DNA of 64,000 nt from NCBI GenBank assembly GCA_038253885.1, contig JBBSGP010000015.1, positions 9,875 to 73,874 of the forward strand, read 5' to 3'. Numbering within the stretch: the stretch's first letter is position 1; every line of letters starts with the position of its first letter. The notes beneath the pieces are model-generated. The model was given only the letters and a program-made list of their open reading frames with translations. It did no database searches and was not told the origin of the DNA. The DNA is from JALZAQ01 sp038253885. Its GTDB lineage: Bacteria; Gemmatimonadota; Gemmatimonadetes; Gemmatimonadales; Gemmatimonadaceae. Of the stretch, positions 49,163 to 57,541 are shown one piece after another. The translations under genes and the position numbers were made by a program.

Positions 49163-50025
49163 GTGTCGTTCTCCCAGCGATAGAATCCCTGGCCGCTCTT
49201 CCGGCCCAACCGGCCGTCGGCGACCATGCGGCGTAGCAGGTCGGGCGGTCGATAGCGCTCCTCGCGCAGTGTCTCGTGCAGGTGCTCGGCGATCGCGAGC
49301 CGGACATCGAGACCCACGACGTCGGTCAAACGGAGCGGGCCCATGGGATGATTGTAGCCCAGCTCCATCGCGCGGTCGATGTCCTCGGCGGTTGCGACAC
49401 CCTGCTCCAACATCCGTATCGCCTCCAGTCCGAGCACGACGCCGAGCCGGCTCGTGGCGAACCCCGGGGTGTCCCTCACCACGATCGGAGTCTTGGCGAG
49501 ACTCGTCGCGAAGGCTCGCCCGCGCTCGAGCGACGCGTCCGATGTCTGCTCGCCCCTCACGAGCTCCACCAATCGCATGACGGGCACCGGATTGAAGAAG
49601 TGCATTCCGAGCAACCGCGACGGATCGCGGAGACGCGCTCCGATGGCCGAGATCGACAGGGACGAGGTGTTGCTGCCGAGCAGCACGCCCGGCATCGCGA
49701 GCGACTCCACCTCTGCGAACAGACCCTGCTTGAGCTCGAGCTGCTCGGGGACCGCCTCGATGACGATATCCGCCGTGCCCACACTGTCGGTAAGGGAAGG
49801 GGGGTGGGTCAGACGGCGCAGCGCCGCATCGCGGAGATCGGCGGTGCTCTTGCCTCGTTCGATCGCCTTCTCGAATGCGCTCCGGATTCGCTGGACGCCG
49901 CGCTCGAGCGTCGCTGGGTCGCTGTCGACGAGCGAAACGGAGTAGCCGGCGGCCAGCGACACATACGCGATGCCGTGGCCCATCGTGCCGGCACCCACGA
50001 CCGTCACGCGGTGGTCCGCGCTCAT
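49159..50025 (-). CDS. 3-hydroxyacyl-CoA dehydrogenase (3-hydroxybutyryl-CoA dehydrogenase/PaaH-like)
   Basis: The 288-residue NAD(P)-dependent enzyme has the Rossmann VTVVGAGTMGHGIAYV, VIEAVPEQLELKQ, SNTSSLSISAIGARL, GMHFFNPVPVMRLVELV (catalytic His) and the C-terminal substrate domain GYNHPMGPLRLTDVVGLD. Single-domain length matches Hbd/PaaH rather than FadB. It oxidises the 3-hydroxyacyl-CoA made by the neighbouring hydratase to the 3-oxoacyl-CoA for the thiolase. It overlaps both neighbours by ATGA. Confidence 0.92.
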   Translation of the reverse strand: MSADHRVTVVGAGTMGHGIAYVSLAAGYSVSLVDSDPATLERGVQRIRSAFEKAIERGKSTADLRDAALRRLTHPPSLTDSVGTADIVIEAVPEQLELKQGLFAEVESLAMPGVLLGSNTSSLSISAIGARLRDPSRLLGMHFFNPVPVMRLVELVRGEQTSDASLERGRAFATSLAKTPIVVRDTPGFATSRLGVVLGLEAIRMLEQGVATAEDIDRAMELGYNHPMGPLRLTDVVGLDVRLAIAEHLHETLREERYRPPDLLRRMVADGRLGRKSGQGFYRWENDT

Positions 50026-50747
50026 GTCACCTTGTCACGGGTGAGGGCGCGGCGGATCGACGGCAGGTCGTCGCTACAGAGAGCATCCACCCGCAGTGCG
50101 GCGAGGCGGGCCGCGTCGGCCGGGTCGTTCACCGTCCACGCGATCACCCTGCCGCCGACCGCATGGACCCGATCCACGGTGGCGCGGTCCACGACTCCCC
50201 GTTCGGGCCAGAAGTCGGTGGCGCCCACAGCGGCGAGCTCGGTTCCGGGGTCGGCGACAGCGTGTTCGGCCAGAATGCCACAGCGGAGCGCCGGAGCCAT
50301 TGTTCTTGCTTGCCTGACGGCCGCGTGATCGAAGCTGTGGATGGCGCATCGGTGCGGATACCCAGAACCCAGGACGACGTCCACGACGTGCCGCTCGATT
50401 CCATGGCCCTTCAGCTCGACGAACACTTCGGCTCTGCCGGCCACCGCGTCGAGAACCGACGCGAGCGTCGGAATGCGCTCGCCACCGACGGGGCCGAACC
50501 GATCCAACTCCCGCGCCGACAGCTCGGCGATGGCCGGGCCGGCTGGTCCGGATCCCCGCGGTGCGCCGCTCAGATGAGGATCGTGATGAACCACCACGAC
50601 ACCGTCTCGCGTGGCGTGCACGTCGAGCTCGATCCCGTCGGCACCCAGCTCCAGCGCCCGGAGAAAGGCCGGCAGACTGTTCTCGGGTCGCTCTCGCGAG
50701 GCCCCGCGGTGCGCGATCAGCGCGGGCAGGGGCGCGGTCCGCGTCAG
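50022..50747 (-). CDS. Glycerophosphodiester phosphodiesterase, probable CTG start
   Basis: The protein has about 241 residues. The GDPD barrel is complete: LIAHRGASRERPENSLPAF (His-Arg), ADGIELDVHATRDGVVVVHHD (Glu-Asp-His metal site), VFVELKG and VIAWTVNDPADA. No ATG, GTG or TTG is in frame between the upstream stop region and the essential HRGA motif. CTG at 50747-50745 overlaps the oxygenase stop as CTGA, the second such case in the window. It hydrolyses glycerophosphodiesters to glycerol-3-phosphate and alcohol. Its place in an acyl-CoA operon is unexplained. Confidence 0.82.
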   Translation of the reverse strand: MTRTAPLPALIAHRGASRERPENSLPAFLRALELGADGIELDVHATRDGVVVVHHDPHLSGAPRGSGPAGPAIAELSARELDRFGPVGGERIPTLASVLDAVAGRAEVFVELKGHGIERHVVDVVLGSGYPHRCAIHSFDHAAVRQARTMAPALRCGILAEHAVADPGTELAAVGATDFWPERGVVDRATVDRVHAVGGRVIAWTVNDPADAARLAALRVDALCSDDLPSIRRALTRDKVT

Positions 50748-51868
50748 CTCACCTGCTCGTTCTTGGAGCGCGGAACGATCCAGTCGCCGTCCTTGAAGAT
50801 GTCGGCCAGCACGGCTCGATCGGCGGCGGTGGGCATCATCGATTCGACATATGCCTTGTACTTCTCCCGCTCGATGGGCTCGCCGTCGACAGTGAACGTT
50901 TTCCCCTTGTAGATGCCGATGCGACGATTGAACCTCACGCTCGGCAGCATCAGCGGTGCCTGATCGGCCGGCACGTGCTGATTGAGGCGATCGATGAGCC
51001 CCTGGATCTCCTGGCGGTACAGCTCGCGCGCCGACTCGTTGAGCGCGCCGACGTCGGCGGGCTGGGGATTCGAGCGCTCGTCGAAGCGGCCTTTGAGCCC
51101 CCAGACATAAGCCCACTGCGCCGACGACGAATTGTCGGTCCCGAAGAGGTCGTACGCCGTCGAGACCCACTTGTTGAAGTAGCGCTGCATGATCGGCACC
51201 GGAATGCGGCCCGCCCTCAGGATGCGGAGCAAGCCGTTGTTGCCCGTGCCGAGATGGTAGGACTCCTCCTTGAGCATCGGCCGCATCGAGCGGGATAGTG
51301 GCGCGAAGCCGGACGTGGACAACATCTGCAGCTGGTACTTGCCGTCGCGATCGATGAACTGCGTGTACGAGAAGAAGTCGAGCCAGTTCTCCACGGCCTC
51401 GTTGAACGAGCCCAGGAGCCGCTCGTGCTCGTCGGCTCGCCGCTGCAGCAGCTTCTCGGCCTCCCGCTTCCCCTCATCGCCGAAGTGAGTGACGAGCAGG
51501 TAGGACATCTGCCAGCCGTGCCGCATCTCCTCGGCCATGACCCGGTAGATGGAGAGCAGGTCAGCGCTGTTTGGCGCGGTCGCGAGGAGCGATCGCTGCT
51601 GCTCCACCGAGGCAAACTCCGTGTCACCCTGAAAGATGATGAGGTTTTGCAAGGCATCGCGGATGCGCTGATCAGGTATGTGCATCAGCGTGGGCCACTT
51701 CCGCTGCCCTTTGTAGTGACCGAACTCCACTTCGTGCTCCTCGAGATCACCGAGCTTCACTTCGAACTTGTAGTCCTTCAGCTCCTTCGCCTGCAGACCG
51801 ATATCGTCCTGCCACACTTTGAACAGGTCGATCCAGTCATCGAAGTTGCCGATCTTGGTCAACGCCAT
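50744..51868 (-). CDS. Ferritin-like di-iron oxygenase, PaaA/BoxB family
   Basis: The 374-residue protein has two di-iron half-sites, MAEEMRHGW (E114-x2-H117) and KEESYHLGTG (E202-x2-H205). These match the phenylacetyl-CoA 1,2-epoxidase subunit PaaA and benzoyl-CoA 2,3-epoxidase BoxB. Length is between PaaA (about 310) and BoxB (about 470). No partner subunits (PaaBCD) or reductase (PaaE, BoxA) are present in the operon. The gene next to it encodes a PaaG-like epoxyacyl-CoA isomerase, which supports epoxidation of a CoA thioester. The substrate is unknown. Confidence 0.8.
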   Translation of the reverse strand: MALTKIGNFDDWIDLFKVWQDDIGLQAKELKDYKFEVKLGDLEEHEVEFGHYKGQRKWPTLMHIPDQRIRDALQNLIIFQGDTEFASVEQQRSLLATAPNSADLLSIYRVMAEEMRHGWQMSYLLVTHFGDEGKREAEKLLQRRADEHERLLGSFNEAVENWLDFFSYTQFIDRDGKYQLQMLSTSGFAPLSRSMRPMLKEESYHLGTGNNGLLRILRAGRIPVPIMQRYFNKWVSTAYDLFGTDNSSSAQWAYVWGLKGRFDERSNPQPADVGALNESARELYRQEIQGLIDRLNQHVPADQAPLMLPSVRFNRRIGIYKGKTFTVDGEPIEREKYKAYVESMMPTAADRAVLADIFKDGDWIVPRSKNEQVS

Positions 51869-51871
51869 GAG

Positions 51872-52681
51872 TCATCCCTCGGCTGAAAGCCCGTCGTGCG
51901 TAAACGTCGGCGTTCTCTTCTCGACGAACGCGGTGATTCCTTCCGTCGCATCGCCGCTGCGAAAGCAGCGGAGCTGTGCGTCCAGCTCGTAATCGAGCAT
52001 CTCCGGCAGCGACCGCCCTGGCGACTCGTACACGGCGCGTTTCGCCAGCGCGAGCGCAAGGGCTGGCTTCCGGACCAGCTCGCCAGCGAGTTGGGCGGTG
52101 GCTCCCGCCAGCTCGGCCGCCGCGACGACGCGGTTGAAGAGTCCGAGCCGGAGGCATTCGGCCGCATCGATCACATCGGCGAGCCAGAAGAGCTCGAGAG
52201 CCTTGGCCGGGCCGACGAGCCGCGGGAGGAAGTAGGTGCCCCCCCAATCGGGATGCAGGCCGATCCGGTTGAAGGTCTGACCGATTCTCGCGGTATCGCT
52301 CGCGATGCGGATGTCGCAGGACAGGGCGAGGTTGGCCCCCCCGCCGGCGGCGACACCGTTTATGCTGCCGATGACCGGCTTCGAGGAGCTCCGGATCCTG
52401 GTCACGACATGGCGTCCGGCCTCGATCAGCGCCGTCATCGCTTCGAGATCTCGGCGCTGGACGAGCTCGGCGAGATACCCCACATCGGCGCCAGCGCAGA
52501 AGCCGCGTCCCGCACCGGTGATGACGATCACCCGAACCGCCGGGTCCGCGTCCAGCTCAGCCAGCGCGTCGGCGACCTCTTGCCGCATCCGGCCCGCGAA
52601 CGCGTTGAGCTTCTCCGGCCGGTTCAGGGTGAGCGTGCCGACCCCGGCGCCGACGGAGAGCAGCACGTGCTCGTAGGTCAC
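51872..52681 (-). CDS. paaG: PaaG-like epoxyphenylacetyl-CoA isomerase/enoyl-CoA isomerase
   Basis: The 269-residue crotonase-fold protein has an active site unlike a hydratase. The first Glu position is Asn (GGGANLALSCD) and the second region reads FNRIGLHPDWGGTYFLPR, with D145 where PaaG has its catalytic Asp in IPDxGGT. PaaG converts 1,2-epoxyphenylacetyl-CoA to the oxepin form and isomerises enoyl-CoAs. It lies three bases from the di-iron oxygenase gene, matching the order of reactions. GTG 52681 overlaps the thiolase stop. Confidence 0.78.
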   Translation of the reverse strand: MTYEHVLLSVGAGVGTLTLNRPEKLNAFAGRMRQEVADALAELDADPAVRVIVITGAGRGFCAGADVGYLAELVQRRDLEAMTALIEAGRHVVTRIRSSSKPVIGSINGVAAGGGANLALSCDIRIASDTARIGQTFNRIGLHPDWGGTYFLPRLVGPAKALELFWLADVIDAAECLRLGLFNRVVAAAELAGATAQLAGELVRKPALALALAKRAVYESPGRSLPEMLDYELDAQLRCFRSGDATEGITAFVEKRTPTFTHDGLSAEG

Positions 52682-53886
52682 GCGGCCTCCGATCGCTCGA
52701 TGATCGTGGCGATGCCCTGGCCGACACCGATGCACATGGTCGCGAGCCCGTACCGCGCTCGGCGCCGCTTCAGCTCGTGAGCCAGCGTGGCGATGATGCG
52801 CGATCCCGACGCTCCAAGCGGATGCCCGAGAGATATCGCCCCTCCGTTGACGTTGACGCGCGCGGGGTCCATCCCGAGCTCGCGAATGCAGGCGATCGCC
52901 TGTGCCGCGAACGCTTCGTTGAGCTCGACGACATCGATGTCGGCCATCCGGAGGCCGGCGCGCTGGAGCGCGCGGCGGGTTGCGGGAATGGGACCGAGCC
53001 CCATCACTTCGGGTGAGACGCCGGCTACCGCCGACGCGACGACCCGGGCGAGCGGCGTCAGACCGGCTTCGCGCGCAGCGCTGTCGGACATGATCAGGGC
53101 CGCTGCCGCGCCATCGTTGATACCGCTCGATGAACCGGCGGTCACGGTTCCGCCCTCGCGGCGGAAAGCCGGTATCATGCGGCCGAGCTGGTCGAGCGTG
53201 ATCTCGGGTCGCGGATGCTCGTCCCGCGTCATGAGCGACTCGACGCCAGTCCGGTCGCGCACCGGCACGGCGACCAGCTCATCGGCGAACCGGTCCGCAG
53301 CCAAGGCGCAGGCGGTGCGGCTCTGGCTCTCGAGCGCGAATGCATCCTGCTCATCCCGGCTGATGCCCAGACGGTCTGCTATCTCTTCGGCCGTCTCGCC
53401 AAGAGAGATCGTCCATTCGGACGGCATACGAGGGTTCACGAACCGCCACCCGACGGTGGTGTCGGTCATCGCCGGCGCGGCGCGTGAGAACGCCTCGTCA
53501 GGCTTGAGCATCACCCAGGGCGCCCGGGACATGCTCTCGACTCCGCCGGCGATGAAGCATTCACCCTCTCCCGACCGGATCGCCTGCGCGGCGCTGACGA
53601 TCGCCTGGAGTCCTGAGCCGCAGAGACGATTCACCGTCTGCCCCGGAACGGCGACCGGAAGTCCGGCGAGCAGCAGGGCCATCCGGGCGATGTTGCGATT
53701 GTCTTCCCCCGCCTGGTTCGCGCATCCGAAGATCACATCCTCGATGCTCTCCGGGGCGATGCCGGTCCGCTCGAGAAGGCCCCTGATCGCCACCGCTGCC
53801 AGATCGTCGGGTCGGACCCTCGACAGCTGTCCGGCGTGACGCCCGATGGGCGTGCGCACCGCGTCCACGATCACCGGCTCGATCAC
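52678..53886 (-). CDS. Acetyl-CoA acyltransferase (thiolase; PaaJ/PcaF-like)
   Basis: The 402-residue thiolase has its acyl-binding Cys C89 in QTVNRLCGSG, H355 in AISLGHPLGASG and C385 in TMCIGVGQG. Substrate-loop residues and length fit 3-oxoadipyl-CoA/acetoacetyl-CoA thiolases. GTG 53886 was chosen because it overlaps the dehydrogenase stop (GTGA) and has GGTGGA upstream. ATG 53901, five codons earlier, lacks a Shine-Dalgarno. It releases acetyl-CoA at the end of the operon's beta-oxidation steps. Confidence 0.92.
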   Translation of the reverse strand: MIEPVIVDAVRTPIGRHAGQLSRVRPDDLAAVAIRGLLERTGIAPESIEDVIFGCANQAGEDNRNIARMALLLAGLPVAVPGQTVNRLCGSGLQAIVSAAQAIRSGEGECFIAGGVESMSRAPWVMLKPDEAFSRAAPAMTDTTVGWRFVNPRMPSEWTISLGETAEEIADRLGISRDEQDAFALESQSRTACALAADRFADELVAVPVRDRTGVESLMTRDEHPRPEITLDQLGRMIPAFRREGGTVTAGSSSGINDGAAAALIMSDSAAREAGLTPLARVVASAVAGVSPEVMGLGPIPATRRALQRAGLRMADIDVVELNEAFAAQAIACIRELGMDPARVNVNGGAISLGHPLGASGSRIIATLAHELKRRRARYGLATMCIGVGQGIATIIERSEAA

Positions 53887-55346
53887 GACAGATCCACCCA
53901 TACCGATTTGATCTGGGTGTAGCCGTCGATCGCGTACATCCCCAGCTCGCGCCCGAAGCCTGACTGCTTGTACCCTCCGAACGGGGCGGCCGCGTCGTAC
54001 ATGTTATAGCTGTTGATCCAGACTGTCCCCGCCTTGACCGCTCTCGCGGTGCGCAGGGCCTTCTTGATGTCGCGCGTCCAGATGCCGGCGGCGAGACCGT
54101 AGATTGTCGCGTTCGCCAGCTCGACGGCGCCCTCCATTCCTCCGGTGAAGGACATCATCGCGAGCACGGGACCAAAGATCTCTTCGCGCGCGATCGTCAT
54201 GTCCCGCGTGACGTCGTCGAAGATCGTCGGCTGCACGAAGAACCCTTTGCCGTCGACGCGGGCGCGCTCGCCTCCCGCGATCAGCGTCGCCCCCTCTCGA
54301 TTCGCGATATCGATGAACCCCAGAACTCGCTCCATCTGGCGCTGCGAGACCAGAGCTCCGAGCCGGGTCTTGGGATGGAGAGGATCACCGGCCACCATCT
54401 TCCGCGCCCGTTCCACGATCTTCGCCCGGAGCTCCTGCCGTACCGGCTCCTCGACCAGAAGCCGCGAGCCGGCCGCGCACACTTCTCCTTTCCCGTAGAA
54501 GATGCCGCTGAGAGCGCCCCGGGCAGCGGCATCCAGATCCGCGTCCGCGAAGACGATGTTGGGTGACTTTCCTCCCAGCTCGAGCGAGATACGCTTCACG
54601 GTCCCCGCAGCCCGGCGCATCACCTCTTTCCCCACCTCGGTGGATCCGGTGAAGGCGATCTTGTCGACCTCCGGATGCTCGACCAGGGCGTTGCCGGCGA
54701 CCGCGCCCCGACCCGGGACGCAGTTGAAGACTCCGGCAGGCACTCCGGCCTCGAGCGCCAGCTCAGCCATGCGCAGAGCCGTGAAAGGCGTCTCCGACGC
54801 CGGCTTGAGGATCACGGTGTTTCCGCAGGCAATCGCTGGGGCCACCTTCCACGCGGCGAGCGACATCGGGAAGTTCCAGGGAACGATCGCGCCCACGACC
54901 CCCAGCGGCTCCCGCAAAGTGTAGTTGAAGAAGGGACCGTCGACCGGAATGGTCTCGCCGTGCACCTTGTCGGCCCAGCCCGCGTAGTAGCGGAAGGTCT
55001 CGGCCGTCAGCTTCACATCGATCTGGGACTCGAACAGCGGCTTGCCATTGTTCAGCGTCTCGAGGCGCGCCAGCTCATCGCGATTTTTCTGGATGAGCTC
55101 GCCGAGCCGATACAGCATCTCGCCGCGCTGGCGGGCGCTGATCGCGCGCCAGCTATCGGATTCGAACGTCGTGCGCGCGCTGCGCACGGCCCTGTCGATG
55201 TCCCCCTCATCTCCTTCCGCGACGGTGGCGATCTCCGCCTCGGTTGCCGGATTCGTCACCGAAAACACGCGACCGGCCTGCGCCTCGGTTGCCTCTCCGC
55301 CGATGATGAGACGCGCCGGGAAGCGGTCGCCAACCGCCGTCGCCAC
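53883..55346 (-). CDS. Aldehyde dehydrogenase
   Basis: The 487-residue NAD(P)-dependent enzyme shows VVGAIVPWNFPM, FTGSTEVGKEV, the general base E256 in SLELGGKSPN and the nucleophile C290 in GKGEVCAAGSRL. EEIFGPVLAMM and FGGYKQSGFGRELG are typical of the betaine/phenylacetaldehyde/semialdehyde group. In box- or paa-type pathways such an enzyme oxidises the semialdehyde after ring opening; alternatively it feeds an arylaldehyde into the pathway. GTG 55346 sits one base after the upstream stop. Confidence 0.9.
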   Translation of the reverse strand: MATAVGDRFPARLIIGGEATEAQAGRVFSVTNPATEAEIATVAEGDEGDIDRAVRSARTTFESDSWRAISARQRGEMLYRLGELIQKNRDELARLETLNNGKPLFESQIDVKLTAETFRYYAGWADKVHGETIPVDGPFFNYTLREPLGVVGAIVPWNFPMSLAAWKVAPAIACGNTVILKPASETPFTALRMAELALEAGVPAGVFNCVPGRGAVAGNALVEHPEVDKIAFTGSTEVGKEVMRRAAGTVKRISLELGGKSPNIVFADADLDAAARGALSGIFYGKGEVCAAGSRLLVEEPVRQELRAKIVERARKMVAGDPLHPKTRLGALVSQRQMERVLGFIDIANREGATLIAGGERARVDGKGFFVQPTIFDDVTRDMTIAREEIFGPVLAMMSFTGGMEGAVELANATIYGLAAGIWTRDIKKALRTARAVKAGTVWINSYNMYDAAAPFGGYKQSGFGRELGMYAIDGYTQIKSVWVDLS

Positions 55347-55347
55347 T

Positions 55348-56163
55348 CTATTTCCCGGTGAAGTTCGGCTGCCGCTTGCCGACATACGCGGCCAGACCTT
55401 CCTTGGCATCGGCGCTCTTGAACAGGAGACTCTGCAGCTCCCGCTCCATGGCCAGTCCGCTCTCGAGGGGCACCTCGAGACCTGACTGCACGGCACGCTT
55501 GATGTGACCGACCGCCATCGCCGCCTTGCCGGGCAAACAGAACTGGCGAGCGTACAGCAGCACCGAGTCCCACCAGTCTTCCTTGGGCCAGACCTCGGTG
55601 ACAATTCCCAGTGATTGTGCCTCCTCGAACGAGAAGGTCCGTCCGGTCACCATCAGCTCGATGGCTTTGGCCTTGCCCACCAGCCGGGCCAGTCGTTGAG
55701 TTCCGCCGGTGCCCGGAAGCACACCCAGGTTCACCTCGGGCAGCCCGATCTTGCCCGCGTCCTGCATCGCGATCCGCAGGTCGGCCGCCATCGCGATCTC
55801 CAGGCCGCCGCCAACACAGTGTCCATTCAGCGCCGCGATCACCAGTTTCGGCGTCTGCTCCAGGCGACTCAACGTCTCGTTGGCATGGAGGCAGAAGTAA
55901 TACTTGAAGACCGGATCGACCTCGTTCAGCATCTTGATGTTGGCGCCGGCCGAAAAGAACTTGTTCCCGGCTCCTCGAAGGATGATCACCTGCACGTCGT
56001 TGTCGAAGCGCGCGCGAAGGATGCAGTCGTCGAGCTGCCGCATCATCTCGTGCGTGTAGGTGTTTGCCGGAGGGTCGCTCAGCTCGAGGATCGCGATGCT
56101 GCCATCGGTCCGATAGTTGACGAGCGTGGCAGTGGTCTGGTCGGTCATGGTGGCGGTTGCCAT
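55348..56163 (-). CDS. Enoyl-CoA hydratase/isomerase
   Basis: The 271-residue crotonase has both hydratase glutamates: GHCVGGGLEIAMAAD and LPEVNLGVLPGTGGTQRL. The oxyanion motif FFSAGANIKM and a Met-rich N-terminus are present. GAGG seven bases before ATG 56163 supports that start. It is the first structural gene after the TetR regulator, 33 bp from it, and differs enough from the operon's other two crotonases to suggest a distinct substrate. Confidence 0.88.
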   Translation of the reverse strand: MATATMTDQTTATLVNYRTDGSIAILELSDPPANTYTHEMMRQLDDCILRARFDNDVQVIILRGAGNKFFSAGANIKMLNEVDPVFKYYFCLHANETLSRLEQTPKLVIAALNGHCVGGGLEIAMAADLRIAMQDAGKIGLPEVNLGVLPGTGGTQRLARLVGKAKAIELMVTGRTFSFEEAQSLGIVTEVWPKEDWWDSVLLYARQFCLPGKAAMAVGHIKRAVQSGLEVPLESGLAMERELQSLLFKSADAKEGLAAYVGKRQPNFTGK

Positions 56164-56196
56164 CGGTTGCCTCGAGGGCCGGAGAGTGAAGTGCGG

Positions 56197-56820
56197 TTAG
56201 CCGGCGGACGAATGCGGGATCGATGAGGCCGAGACCGGCAATCCCACATAGCCGCCAAGAAAAATTCGTCCGATGTTCTGGCTGAGGAGCTCGACCCCCA
56301 GATCGCCCAGAGGGTCATACCAGGTGTAGGCCCAGTTCATCATTCCGAATAGGGAATAGGCGGCGACCCGGCGATTGGCATGGGCCGGACCGTGGGCTCG
56401 CTCGACCGCGGCCAGGAGGTCCATCAGCGACCTCGTGTACTCCCGCTTGGTCGCGTTGACTCGCGTCAGATAGTCACCCACGAGAGCGCCCGCTTCGTGC
56501 GAGAGAACCTTCATCTCCGGCAGATGCGAGACGAAGTAATCGAGGTGGTTGTCGATGAAGAGAAAGAGACGCTCGATCGGGTCGGCCACGCCGTCGAGCC
56601 GCTCGCGCATGTTCTGGAGCACGGCGTCGAAGTTGCGACTCTGGATGAGGTACAGCAGCTCATCCTTGCTCTCCACATAGTAATACAGTCCGGCCAGCGA
56701 GACCCCGGTGGCCTTGGCGAGGTCGCGCATGCTGGTGCGGTGAAAGCCATTGTCGGCGAACACCCGCGCCGCGTCGGCGAGAAGCGCATCGAGCTTTTGA
56801 TCCCTGCTGGCCGTGGCCAT
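56197..56820 (-). CDS. TetR-family transcriptional regulator
   Basis: The 207-residue repressor has the N-terminal helix-turn-helix AARVFADNGFHRTSMRDLAKATGVSLAGLYYYVESKDELL, typical of fatty-acid and acyl-CoA responsive TetR proteins (FadR/PaaR/LiuR-like). The C-terminal ligand domain is helical and includes IERLFLFIDNHLDYFVSHLPEM. Its gene heads the catabolic operon. The perfect palindrome GAACGATCGTTC at the predicted transcription start is the likely operator, so it should repress itself and the operon until an acyl-CoA binds. Confidence 0.9.
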   Translation of the reverse strand: MATASRDQKLDALLADAARVFADNGFHRTSMRDLAKATGVSLAGLYYYVESKDELLYLIQSRNFDAVLQNMRERLDGVADPIERLFLFIDNHLDYFVSHLPEMKVLSHEAGALVGDYLTRVNATKREYTRSLMDLLAAVERAHGPAHANRRVAAYSLFGMMNWAYTWYDPLGDLGVELLSQNIGRIFLGGYVGLPVSASSIPHSSAG

Positions 56821-56833
56821 GGGGCCCCCGTCT

Positions 56834-56857
56834 GCGGACTCGAATGGCGGACTCGAA
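56834..56857. repeat. 11-bp direct repeat in the TetR leader
   Basis: GCGGACTCGAA occurs at 56834-56844 and 56847-56857, with a 13-bp period. The second copy runs into the operator palindrome. It may be a duplicated half-site or a chance duplication. Confidence 0.4.
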
Positions 56858-56866
56858 CGATCGTTC
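56855..56866. promoter_or_regulatory. Palindromic operator of the TetR regulator
   Basis: GAACGATCGTTC is a perfect 12-bp palindrome. It coincides with the transcription start predicted from the promoter at 56873-56901, a position where a repressor blocks initiation. Confidence 0.65.
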
Positions 56867-56872
56867 AAGTGC

Positions 56873-56901
56873 AAGCTACGCGCGGTCCCCGGGCCCGTCA
56901 A
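56873..56901 (-). promoter_or_regulatory. Promoter of the TetR-catabolic operon
   Basis: On the minus strand, TTGACG (56896-56901), a 17-bp spacer and TAGCTT (56873-56878) form a strong promoter about 50 bp before ATG 56820. The operator palindrome lies immediately downstream. Confidence 0.65.
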
Positions 56902-56980
56902 CAGCATGCGGCGCTGGTTCCGGCCGGCCCGAGCCTCCCCTTAACGGCGGCCGCGCCGGGGCGTCTCCCAAGCTGACGGA

Positions 56981-57541
56981 ATGACCCAAGCCATGACGGG
57001 GGCGGAGGATCCGACCGACGCCGCGCTCGTTGCCCGATGGCAGTCGGGCGATGAGCGAGCGGCCACGCTCCTGGTGCAACGGCACGCGGAGCCGATCGCG
57101 CGTTTTGTCGCGAGTCTTGGAGAGCATAACGATGTTGACGAGGTTGTTCAGGATACCTTTGTGCGCGCGTTCTCCTCGCTGGATGGTTTCCGCGGAGAGA
57201 GCTCGCTTCGAACCTGGCTGCTCACGATCGCTCGCAACCTGGTGCGCGACCGCATCCGCGCGGCGCGGAGCGGGGTGCAGCGACGGCAGATCACCGTCGA
57301 GGAAGATCATGCTGTGACAGACGCGGATCCACTCGAGACGGCGCTGGCCGATGAGACCGAGCAGCGGCTCCGCACGGCGATGACCCGTCTATCGCCGATG
57401 CAGCGCGAAGTCTTTCAGTTGCGCGTCGCCGAGGGGACATCATACAAGGACATTGCCGAGATCGTCGGCAGCACCGAGGGCGCGGCGCGGGTGCACTACC
57501 ACAACGCGATGCGCTCGATCAAGGAGTTTCTCAATGACTGA
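56981..57541 (+). CDS. ECF (RpoE-type) RNA polymerase sigma factor
   Basis: The 186-residue sigma factor has only regions 2 and 4. Region 2 is DEVVQDTFVRAFSSLDGFRGESSLRTWLLTIARN, and region 4 is LSPMQREVFQLRVAEGTSYKDIAEIVGSTEGAARVHYHNAM. No extra domain is attached. It overlaps the downstream anti-sigma gene by 8 bp, the standard arrangement for stoichiometric control. Confidence 0.93.
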   Translation: MTQAMTGAEDPTDAALVARWQSGDERAATLLVQRHAEPIARFVASLGEHNDVDEVVQDTFVRAFSSLDGFRGESSLRTWLLTIARNLVRDRIRAARSGVQRRQITVEEDHAVTDADPLETALADETEQRLRTAMTRLSPMQREVFQLRVAEGTSYKDIAEIVGSTEGAARVHYHNAMRSIKEFLND

